In this document: positions 16,394 through 23,800 of the stretch, in pieces
Layout of the letters: the number at the start of each line of letters is the position of its first letter
Numbering within the stretch: position 1 is the first letter of the stretch
From: a virus
Reading direction: 5' to 3' (one strand)
Virus record (IMG/VR): IMGVR_UViG_3300025118_002814
Span: 1 to 25,688 of that record
DNA: 25,688 nucleotides
Program-made: the position numbers and the translations under genes
The notes under the pieces: generated by a model
The model's database searches: none
Seen by the model: only the letters and a program-made list of their open reading frames with translations
What the model was told of the DNA's origin: nothing

Positions 16394-17099
16394 TAAGAGT
16401 TTCGTTGGATGGTGATTGCACAGGTATTAAAAGGTCTAAATTAGGTGTATTTTCTCTCACTATTTTTCTAATGGATTGAGAATCTTTGATGGGCATTGTT
16501 TGAATCACTTGTGCTAATGTCATCTTATCTCGTATTCCATCAATTTCTTTAATCATTCTTTCTAGTTGTTTTGTCATGAACGGATTAATTGGTTGGTCTT
16601 TATATTGTTCATCAACTCCTTGAAGATATTTTTCGTCTTCTGGTGATAGAAAAGTTAGTTTTACTTTTTTCTTAGATTGTTCTAGGACAAAATCAAATTC
16701 ATTATTTTCATCAAGTTCTACATTTATATCTCTGGTTTTTAAAACCGATAAGTCAATAGTTGTGGTAAAATCTTGGTTGGTTTTTGGGTCGGCCATTTTA
16801 ACCTCATATTGTGACCCAAAAGCTGTATTTCTTAAAAATACCAATATAGCTTCTTTATCACAGTCAGCCATATTTTCCACAGTTATATCTTTATCTAACA
16901 TTTTTTTAGAGATGAGTATATCTATTAAATTCCCTTTTCGTGTTGCTTGGGAAGCTAATAAATTTTCGTCAGAGGCATTTAAATATGTCACCTTTACTGA
17001 GTTTTTATTGTTAGGATAAAAAATTCCTTGTGAAGGTAATTGTACCACGTCATATGGTAAAATTGATTCTGTTTGTTGGTCGTTTGTGTTTTGCATCAT
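16341..17099 (-). CDS. gp26-like baseplate hub / tail assembly protein
   Basis: 252 residues. The N-terminus has the hallmark pattern of the T4 gp26 family (Pfam T4_baseplate): VVQLPSQGIFYPNN, a strand VKVTYLNASDENLLAS, then RKGNLIDILISKK. The middle (DCDKEAILVFLRNTAFGSQYEV) and the later KLTFLSPEDEKYL also fit. In T4 gp26 acts in hub assembly. In many phages such proteins may be tape-measure chaperones, which the next-but-one tape measure gene would suit. Two adjacent ATGs (17099 and 17096) could both be used. The 3' end overlaps the 76-codon ORF by 53 nt, with a T6C stretch in the overlap. A TATTTACA box lies 27 nt upstream. Confidence 0.75.
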   Translation of the reverse strand: MMQNTNDQQTESILPYDVVQLPSQGIFYPNNKNSVKVTYLNASDENLLASQATRKGNLIDILISKKMLDKDITVENMADCDKEAILVFLRNTAFGSQYEVKMADPKTNQDFTTTIDLSVLKTRDINVELDENNEFDFVLEQSKKKVKLTFLSPEDEKYLQGVDEQYKDQPINPFMTKQLERMIKEIDGIRDKMTLAQVIQTMPIKDSQSIRKIVRENTPNLDLLIPVQSPSNETLNVRVTLGVEFFRPFYGL

Positions 17100-17126
17100 T
17101 TAATAATTTAATACTTATATTATAAT

Positions 17127-17134
17127 TGTAAATA
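17127..17134 (-). promoter_or_regulatory. Promoter box TATTTACA upstream of the gp26-like gene
   Basis: Gene-orientation context is ATATATTTACAATT, almost identical to the SSB box (ATATATTTACATAG). It ends 27 nt before the ATG and lies downstream of the tube terminator, so it would restart transcription. Confidence 0.5.
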
Positions 17135-17212
17135 TATAGCTTTATATTTTTTGTATAATTAAGCATTATTATTTATAGCATTAAAGTAAAGAGTTTATAT
17201 TACCTATATATC

Positions 17213-17241
17213 AAAAAAAATCCTACTAAGAAGTAGGATTT
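17213..17241 (-). terminator. Rho-independent terminator of the tail tube gene
   Basis: A 10-bp perfect stem (17218-17227 with 17232-17241), a 4-nt loop, and T5 following on the minus strand. It lies 22 nt after the tube stop codon. It is the only strong intrinsic terminator I found. Confidence 0.85.
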
Positions 17242-17262
17242 AATATAATATTTAAATTGACT

Positions 17263-17751
17263 TTAATAAACTAAAATACATCTGTCTGGACGAAGAGTTG
17301 CTGAGATTGTTGCTAAACCATCATCACTATACCCTAAACTATCAAAATTAACATCAGATAAGAATGTTCCTTGTAAAATCCATTTCTCTACTACAACCCC
17401 TGTTGGGTCTAACATTTCTAAATCTATATTCTTTTTGTATCCAGCTGCATAACCCATTCTACCTGTTACGGATTCTGAATGTAGTCTCACCCACTCCATT
17501 AATGCTTGTGCTGCTGAAGGACCGATTGGGTCTCTGAACGTCACACTTATAGTCCCCCAAGTAAATCTACCAGCTACATAAGTAGATGTATTTAAAAATG
17601 GAACCTCTACTGAATTTATTGTTATTTGTGGTCTAGATGTACTTTCTACATACCATTCATTGATACCTAGAGAAGAATCGAATCTTAAGATAAACCTATT
17701 CTTTCTTTTCGGTTCATACGGTATCGGCATTTTCATTAATAAATCGGCCAT
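17263..17751 (-). CDS. Tail tube protein (gp19-like)
   Basis: 162 residues, the same size as T4 gp19. Features of the tube fold are visible: an early strand RFILRFDSSLGINEWYVES, then RPQITINSVEVPFLN, the exposed loop and strand TWGTISVTFRDPIG, a helix AQALMEWVRLHSESVTGRM, a strand pair (KNIDLEMLDPTGVVVEKWIL) and a final strand (DGLATISATLRPDRCIL). It would polymerise into the inner tail tube inside the sheath. It is an isolated transcription unit with its own box and a strong terminator, as expected for a protein needed in high copy. In T4 the sheath and tube genes are adjacent. Here they are separated by the HAD gene, a three-gene plus-strand cassette and one unknown gene. Confidence 0.88.
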   Translation of the reverse strand: MADLLMKMPIPYEPKRKNRFILRFDSSLGINEWYVESTSRPQITINSVEVPFLNTSTYVAGRFTWGTISVTFRDPIGPSAAQALMEWVRLHSESVTGRMGYAAGYKKNIDLEMLDPTGVVVEKWILQGTFLSDVNFDSLGYSDDGLATISATLRPDRCILVY

Positions 17752-17787
17752 ATCTTTTAATTTTTGTTTTTACTTTTTTATTATATC

Positions 17788-17795
17788 TATAAATA
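17788..17795 (-). promoter_or_regulatory. Promoter box TATTTATA upstream of the tail tube gene
   Basis: Gene-orientation context is ATATATTTATAGAT. It ends 36 nt before the ATG. The leader is A-rich and has no Shine-Dalgarno sequence. Confidence 0.6.
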
Positions 17796-17817
17796 TATCG
17801 GTAATGAAAAAAATATT

Positions 17818-18684
17818 TTAATTTAGTTGTTTTAGTACTATTTTATTCATCCCCCCTTCAGAAGTGTCGTATACCACAAAATTAACATTAGGAAATTCAT
17901 GTTGTAAAACGTGTTCTATGAAGTCTTTTATTGCGTTAATATTACCTAAATCATCATCACTAAACCCTATAGAGAGCTTATTAAGGTCTGAATCCACTAT
18001 TTGTTTTGCCCCTGTAACAATCTTGGTTACGTAGTCCCTTAACGCGATTTTCTTATTTTCTTCGGGATTTAAAACTGATGAGTCGTCCCCTAAACCAAAC
18101 TTATCAGTAAAAAATTCTGAAGTTACTGGGTGATAATCGTGACTATCTAAATAAGTTTTTAAAATTGTATCTACCTCTTCCCCATCTAATTCGGGTAAAT
18201 TTTGTTGTATGTTGTCTATCATTTTTGCTAATTCTTCTTCACTAAAGGTGTATGAAATAACTAAATCCATACCTTTTCGTAGTACTGCTGGGTTATGTCC
18301 ACGCGCTGTTATTATAGAGATTGGGTTCGCGTAAATTAAAGCTTCTTTAAATTTATTGAAGGATGGAGCGAAAGAATTATTTTGTAGTGCTTCCTCTAAG
18401 TCTGTTAAAAAAGATTCTTCGTTTATGAAATTATCGAATGCACCCTCATCTAATTTATAATTTTCATCACCTCTAAGTAGAGCAAATTCTTTAGTACTAA
18501 CATTAATTTTTTCCCACCCCGAATCAGTTTTCCTTAACATTTTTATTTTAGTAGGCATATTAATGATATTATCGTCCCAATCAAAAGAATAAGCTCTAAT
18601 AGGAGGTGTACTAGAATATTCCTCTTGGATTAAAGAACTTACACTTTTAAGTTGTTTGGATGTTATGAGTATATTATTTGACAT
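17818..18684 (-). CDS. HAD-superfamily hydrolase
   Basis: 288 residues from the ATG at 18684. HAD motif I is SFDWDDN (nucleophile Asp35, Asp37), motif II is IITARGH (Thr126), and motif IV is GFSDDDLGN (Asp243-Asp245). Lysines at 211-212 or 221 could be motif III. The region between motif I and II is long enough for a cap. HAD enzymes are mostly phosphatases; the substrate cannot be inferred. Residues 4-21 share an 18-residue motif with residues 29-46 of the unknown protein at 20064-20819. A longer start at the TTG at 18699 is possible but would be translated through the promoter box. It lies between tail genes and is divergent from the plus-strand cassette. Confidence 0.72.
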   Translation of the reverse strand: MSNNILITSKQLKSVSSLIQEEYSSTPPIRAYSFDWDDNIINMPTKIKMLRKTDSGWEKINVSTKEFALLRGDENYKLDEGAFDNFINEESFLTDLEEALQNNSFAPSFNKFKEALIYANPISIITARGHNPAVLRKGMDLVISYTFSEEELAKMIDNIQQNLPELDGEEVDTILKTYLDSHDYHPVTSEFFTDKFGLGDDSSVLNPEENKKIALRDYVTKIVTGAKQIVDSDLNKLSIGFSDDDLGNINAIKDFIEHVLQHEFPNVNFVVYDTSEGGMNKIVLKQLN

Positions 18685-18688
18685 ATAA

Positions 18689-18696
18689 TATAAATA
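18689..18696 (-). promoter_or_regulatory. Promoter box TATTTATA directly before the HAD gene
   Basis: In gene orientation TTGTATTTATATTATATG: the box ends only 4 nt before the ATG, so the mRNA would be leaderless or nearly so. Confidence 0.45.
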
Positions 18697-18705
18697 CAAA
18701 TTAAT

Positions 18706-18736
18706 TTGGATTATTCATTTATTTTACTTATCTTTG
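18706..18736 (+). promoter_or_regulatory. Bacteroidota-type promoter of the exported-protein cassette
   Basis: TTG (18706-18708), 20 nt, then TATCTTTG (18729-18736). This matches the Bacteroidota sigma consensus TTTG-N19-21-TAnnTTTG exactly at both boxes. The lipoprotein ATG begins 4 nt after the -7 box, predicting a leaderless or near-leaderless mRNA. Confidence 0.7.
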
Positions 18737-18740
18737 TAGT

Positions 18741-19316
18741 ATGAAAAAATTATTATATCTCTTATTGGTATTCCTGTGTTGTTCTTGTGAAAAGAACTAC
18801 CCACTAATAGATTGTAATGTAGAGTATCCTACTACCCAAGATACTACATCTATTATAGAAATTGAATTTTTAGATGGTGATTGGTTATTAATGAGTGGTA
18901 AAATGGTTATGGAAAATTTAGACTTGAATACTTCTTCAACTCAATTTCACTTTAGTAGTGGTCCTACCAGTAGTTTAAGATATGGGTCTCCTATGTATGA
19001 TTTTGAATCTATTATTAGGTATGAAACAATTTGGACTTTTGATTTTCCTAGTAGTATTCCGGGTGTTGGAGAGTTTACTTTAGGCTACGACACTTTGGTT
19101 CCTTATGGTTTAAATGTAAGTGAGTCCTATTTAACGGTTATTGAACCTATTGTCGGCCCACAATTACTTCTAGGTGGTTCGTCTAGACCTATAACCATAA
19201 AACACATTGATTATGATAATAAAATAATTAACCTGATTGTTCAGGAAGCTTATCAACAAATTAACGATTATGATTATCGTTACTATTCTATATTAACTTT
19301 TAAAAAAATAAATTAA
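18741..19316 (+). CDS. Predicted lipoprotein of the plus-strand cassette (possibly lipocalin-like)
   Basis: 191 residues. The N-terminus MKKLLYLLLVFLCCSCEKN is a lipoprotein signal: two lysines, a hydrophobic core, then a Cys-rich lipobox with likely lipidated Cys16 followed by EKN, a common Bacteroidota ending. The mature protein is beta-rich. It opens with FLDGDWLLMSGKM and ends YSILTFKKIN, a layout I associate with lipocalin-like beta-barrel lipoproteins of Bacteroidota (weak inference). It would sit on the inner or outer membrane facing the periplasm or the cell surface. It is oriented opposite to the tail genes, has a host-type promoter, and is 1 nt from the next gene. A lipoprotein in a phage suggests interference with receptors or a change in the cell surface, but no target is visible. 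Confidence 0.78.
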   Translation: MKKLLYLLLVFLCCSCEKNYPLIDCNVEYPTTQDTTSIIEIEFLDGDWLLMSGKMVMENLDLNTSSTQFHFSSGPTSSLRYGSPMYDFESIIRYETIWTFDFPSSIPGVGEFTLGYDTLVPYGLNVSESYLTVIEPIVGPQLLLGGSSRPITIKHIDYDNKIINLIVQEAYQQINDYDYRYYSILTFKKIN

Positions 19317-19317
19317 C

Positions 19318-19743
19318 ATGAAAAATTTTATCTTGTTATTATTATTAATACCTTTATTTGTTAGTTCTCAGACTTTCACACTTAAAGACACAACTTATAA
19401 CATGACACTCCATATAGATAATTTCACTGACGAATTTAAAGTGGCTTTGATGAAAGATATGGTGGTTAACAGTATCTCCAACTCTTCTAATACTGTGACT
19501 GTAGATACCTTAGAAAATACCGTAGAAGTAAATAGAATGTCCCCTGAGGGTTCAATGACTATGGGTTTAGAAATAACAACTATAAAAGAAGATAGTTTAT
19601 ATGGTACCACTTATAATTTATATGATTATTATAACGGGAATTATGGTTTCTTATTTATAAAAAAAGATGGTACTATAATATTTAGCCTACAAGATATGAC
19701 GTTTATCGACGAATACTACGGTTTTGTTGGTTTTATTAATTAA
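19318..19743 (+). CDS. Predicted secreted protein of the plus-strand cassette
   Basis: 141 residues. MKNFILLLLLIPLFVSSQ is a signal peptide, with cleavage likely near Ser17-Gln18; the SSQ ending is frequent in Bacteroidota exported proteins. The mature part of about 123 residues is polar and beta-rich with no cysteine, so it is probably soluble in the periplasm or released. Family not recognised. It begins 1 nt after the lipoprotein stop, so the two are surely co-translated and may function as a pair. Confidence 0.75.
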   Translation: MKNFILLLLLIPLFVSSQTFTLKDTTYNMTLHIDNFTDEFKVALMKDMVVNSISNSSNTVTVDTLENTVEVNRMSPEGSMTMGLEITTIKEDSLYGTTYNLYDYYNGNYGFLFIKKDGTIIFSLQDMTFIDEYYGFVGFIN

Positions 19744-19748
19744 TTTTG
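19741..19748 (+). promoter_or_regulatory. Possible -7 box TAATTTTG before the small membrane protein gene
   Basis: Matches TAnnTTTG and overlaps the stop codon of the preceding gene, but no TTG occurs at the expected 19-21 nt spacing. It could give the third cassette gene a separate transcript with a ~60-nt leader. Confidence 0.3.
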
Positions 19749-19812
19749 TAACTATAATGAATTAAAATCGTATATATTAATATAGAAGTTTAACCAAAAA
19801 AAAATAAAAATT

Positions 19813-20055
19813 ATGACGCAAACTATTATCACATATCTAATTATCTCACTAATATTAATGGGCGGATTTTTAATTATTAATGAAAAAGAAATACGTAAGT
19901 CTTATGTTAAGTTCGAGAATAAACGTAATGAATCTCCTACTAATGGGTGGTATACCTTTTATATTTTAACTCACGTGCTTAAAGCACCTATTCTAGCTCC
20001 TTCTATAGCTCTATTAGTTTTACTTAATGGTGGAAAATTACTACCTGAAGACTAA
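19813..20055 (+). CDS. Small two-helix membrane protein of the plus-strand cassette
   Basis: 80 residues. Residues 5-22 (IITYLIISLILMGGFLII) and 54-72 (around VLKAPILAPSIALLVLLNG) are hydrophobic helices. The loop between is basic (EKEIRKSYVKFENKRNE). Family not recognised. The gene follows the secreted-protein gene after a 69-nt gap with an A-rich stretch just before the ATG, and ends 8 nt from the convergent minus-strand gene. Small phage membrane proteins next to exported proteins often act in superinfection exclusion or host-envelope change. Here that is inference from neighbourhood only. Its hydrophobic character and small size would also fit a holin-like protein, but no lysin neighbour supports that. 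Confidence 0.7.
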   Translation: MTQTIITYLIISLILMGGFLIINEKEIRKSYVKFENKRNESPTNGWYTFYILTHVLKAPILAPSIALLVLLNGGKLLPED

Positions 20056-20063
20056 AAATTTAC

Positions 20064-20819
20064 CTATACTATTCTAGATATTGGGTTGATTACTTCTTTC
20101 ATTTTTTCAATATCCTCCTTTATAAGATTTTCTTTTTCTTTTTCGGAATCATGAATGTGGTCATAATGCATATCATCTTCTAAATCATCTATGTGGTATT
20201 CACTCCCACCATCATGTTTTAAATCATAAAGTTCTTTGTCGTCATGACCTTCGTCTCTACCATAATTCATAGCCTCATCATGACCAGAATCTTCTTTAAC
20301 TTCACCTTCTTCTAATTCTGGATAAGGAAGTGGGTCTCTTAATGAATCCGTTGGTCTTGGGGCTCTTTGGTCTCTACCCGCTCCTATTGCATCTGCTGTG
20401 ATTGTCATAAAATTACCTAATTTAGTGATAGAGTTAGCGATTTTCTTTCTAGTATCACTATCTTTAATCATCTCATATGCTTTATGAATAGAATTTATAA
20501 TGTTTTCTATTCCTGAAGCAGCAGAAACTCCTGGGTTATGCCCTCTCCACTCATCTTGGGATTCAGAGATTATATTATTAGTGTAGTTCTGAATACTTAA
20601 ATCTAACTTTTCATTAATAATAGCGTGACGAATAATTTTAAATGTTTCAGTTATTATATTAGTTATGTCTTTTTCAGTAGACTCATGTATTCTAAAAAGC
20701 AATCTATCTAATTGTTCTTCACTAACAATGATATTTTGTTTTTTACCTTCTGTGAATACTTTTTTCCCTGAAGATGGTTGACTTAAACTTTCCGTTAATA
20801 TTTTTTTATTAAATTTCAT
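20064..20819 (-). CDS. Unknown protein with N-terminal shared motif and His/Asp/Glu-rich tail
   Basis: 251 residues. The N-terminus MKFNKKILTESL resembles the short head-targeting peptides of T4 internal proteins (for example MKTYQEFIAEA), with L-T-E fitting the I/L-x-E processing consensus. Residues 29-46 (NIIVSEEQLDRLLFRIHE) align with residues 4-21 of the neighbouring HAD protein. Residues 50-150 are helical. Residues 175-225 are extremely rich in His, Asp and Glu (for example DDMHYDHIHDSEKEKEN), a possible metal-binding or disordered tail. No enzyme motif is recognised. A packaged internal protein is one hypothesis; the sequence alone does not settle it. Its own box lies 13 nt upstream. 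Confidence 0.8.
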   Translation of the reverse strand: MKFNKKILTESLSQPSSGKKVFTEGKKQNIIVSEEQLDRLLFRIHESTEKDITNIITETFKIIRHAIINEKLDLSIQNYTNNIISESQDEWRGHNPGVSAASGIENIINSIHKAYEMIKDSDTRKKIANSITKLGNFMTITADAIGAGRDQRAPRPTDSLRDPLPYPELEEGEVKEDSGHDEAMNYGRDEGHDDKELYDLKHDGGSEYHIDDLEDDMHYDHIHDSEKEKENLIKEDIEKMKEVINPISRIV

Positions 20820-20832
20820 ATTACTTTATTGT

Positions 20833-20840
20833 TATAAATA
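20833..20840 (-). promoter_or_regulatory. Promoter box TATTTATA between sheath and the 251-aa gene
   Basis: Gene-orientation context is TAGTATTTATAACA, directly after the sheath stop codon and ending 13 nt before the ATG at 20819. Confidence 0.5.
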
Positions 20841-23800
20841 CTATATGTCTTCAAAAGAAGCTCCAGTAGGTGTTATTAAGAATTCAACAAAGATGTATTC
20901 TAATGCTCTGGTAGGTTTAATATAGATTTTACCATTCATTTCATTTCTGTCTATTTCTTCTGGGTCATTAGAAAGTACCACTCTAAAGTCTGTTAGCCCT
21001 CTATCTCTTCTAATAGAATCTAATATAGGGTTTACCAGGTCTAAGAATTGTTGTCTTACTATTTCATCATTTTGTTCGAAAATTAATCTAACCGCGACAG
21101 CAGAAATTAACTTTCTAGTTTGCAATAATAATCTTCTAACATTAATTCTATCCAAAGCTGATTCTCTAACTTGTAATGTTTTATTACCCCAAATAATCGG
21201 TCCTGTATCACTGAATGTAGCGATTGGATTTAATCTTCCAACATATAGTGTGTCTCTTTCATCTAAAGTAAGTTTCTTTCTTGCTTTTGTAGCATCGACT
21301 AGTCCTCTTGTGTAACCAGCGGAAGCAAACCAAGGGAAGGAGATGTTATCAGTTAACGCGATATTTCTCATTACTTCTGATGTTGGTGGGATGTATATTT
21401 GTTTATTATTAGCCGTATCTCTCACCTGTATCCAAGGATAGTAGGTAGCTGTATAATTAGAATCTATTAAAGAGTCTTCTACATTATCCACAGCTTCTTC
21501 TGGTGAAATTTGATTAGCTGTGTCTGTAGTATCCGCTACGAACATATTATAATCTGGTGTGGTTGTAATATATAGTGAATCTGCTCTATCAGTTTCAACC
21601 ATATCTATTGCTTCATTTACTAATCCCAAATTATCTACATAATCTATACCTGGAGTTGCAAATACATTAATATCTATAGCTTCTGGGTTAGAGAATTCGT
21701 TTATACCTCTTAAATAAGCGAAATAATCAGTATTTGCTTCATTAGTATTTAATTTTTTGAATGTTCCACTTCCTGTAGCATTTGCGAATTCTGTGCTAAC
21801 ACATGCTCCGTTTAGGAACCCAGTTAATCCCATTCTATAATCATCAGTATTACTTCTAGTTTTTCTGTAAATGTCCCAACCGTCAAATCCTCCATGTGGT
21901 GCCAATGTAAATTTACGTGCTCTTAATTTCTTATATGGGTCAGTACTTAGTGTTGGTTCTGTTCTAAATGAGGTTACACCACATTCAAATACTGATTTAC
22001 CAGCAAGTGTTGTTCCTGACCAACTTACATAAGTACCAGAACCACCAACTACTACTGTTGCTCCTGAATCCATGTGGAATCCTTGTGTAATTACACTCCA
22101 TTCTCCACCTGCAGTTGCTGTACATACGTTTGATGGTACTACGTACCCTTTATGGTCAAAGAATGATGGGTCGTATCCTGCACCCATAGTATCAGAAATA
22201 CCTAGATAAACTTTACTTATTTTATCACCACCACTAACAGTAGCGTTATTAACAGTACCCGTACCAAATGGTGGGTCATACACAACTTCACCCGGTGTAT
22301 AATATTTAGTTTTATATACTAAACGTGGATTTATAGGACAATTTCCGTAACTTCTAAATCTATATCCTTCAAACCCACAAGGTAATGAAGTAGCAAATGT
22401 CCCGTCAAGAACACCTTCACCTAAAAATAACATAGTATATTTAGATTTTAATTCAAATTCACCTGTTGATGTACCTATTTTTCTACCTATAAAAGACACT
22501 TTAGTTGGGTCTAGACTACATCTAGTGTATTTTTCTAGAACTACTGGGTTTGCGTCAGTATCATAAAAATCTCTCACTATCACATCAAATTCAGCTCTTT
22601 CAAAAGATAAGTTTATTAATGATACTTTATATTCTCTATTAGCTGTAGTTCCATCAGAAATGGAGACAAACTTAAATAGTCTAAATACGTCGGAACCTTG
22701 TAGTTCGGATACCACATATGGTGTTTCCGGTGTTAACCACTCATGCATATTCCAAGCGATTGTACCTGTGTTTGTTGTTGCTCTCGCTGATGGCAAATAA
22801 GTTAAACAACATTGTAGTCCTCTAACTTTACCTTTTCTCCAACTATCTTTTAATAAAGTAGGGTAAGATTCTTCAACAAATAACGGAACATCTATTGCCT
22901 TCTTATCAAAAGGTGTTACACCGAATACACTAGACGCGTAATCTGTAGATGTTACACTCATTGATGTTTTGAAGGTGTAGTCTTTTCCTTCTGCCGTTCT
23001 CGCGTTAATTCCAAATGACGCGAAAGGGTCTTCTAATACTTTATAGTATGTTCCTCCTGAACAATCAAAAGTAACAGTATTTGCTGTTATTTCGTAAACT
23101 GGTCCTCCACTCGCTTTAGTACTTAATCCTCTAGACCTAAATGTTAATACTACCATACCATCATAATCTGTATATGGTTGTACACCACCCCAATCTACAT
23201 AATCTACAGCACAATATCCTGAGAATACAGTAAATGCTGTACCACCAATAGTTGTACTACCAGTAGATATCATCTGACATGCCCCTGTATTTGCTGTAGT
23301 CGCGTATAACTGATATGACACTCCACTATATGTGGTTCCACTACAACATGTAGTGTCACCAGTGTAGTCGAATAACCCGTAATACCATGCATCATTTTCA
23401 TAATCAAGAGGTCCTTCTAATGCTGTATTACTATCTACTCCTAATCTATTATAAATCGTGGTTGAACTTGTCGCGGATAGTGAATTGGTAGTTGTTGCTG
23501 TAGCTAAATTAGTATAGTCAGTAGGAATAACCCCATATTGATAGATTGCTCCCCCGTAAAATGGCGTAGTAGCGGAAACTAAGTAATCTGGGTTTGACCC
23601 TGAACAACTTGAGTATGGAGCAGATGCTGCGTCACCAACATCAGCGTCACCTAAATCACTCGCTATACCATAAATTGCTTTAGCCCATGCAAGTAGGTCG
23701 GCTTTTAATGTTGTTGAAGTCCCGTTAGTTAAATAAATTGTTTCTTCCCAGTCTTGTAAAGGATTTGTTGCGTTACCATTTCCGAAATGAGCTTTTATAG

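Noticed and set aside
17170-17177. TATTTATA on the plus strand between tube and gp26-like genes
   Set aside because: No plus-strand gene follows it. It is probably chance in AT-rich intergenic DNA, and shows that the box alone has some background frequency.
18685-18699. Longer HAD reading frame starting at TTG (five extra residues)
   Set aside because: The extra codons are the TATTTATA box itself. The ATG at 18684 gives a typical start and keeps the shared N-terminal motif near the terminus.
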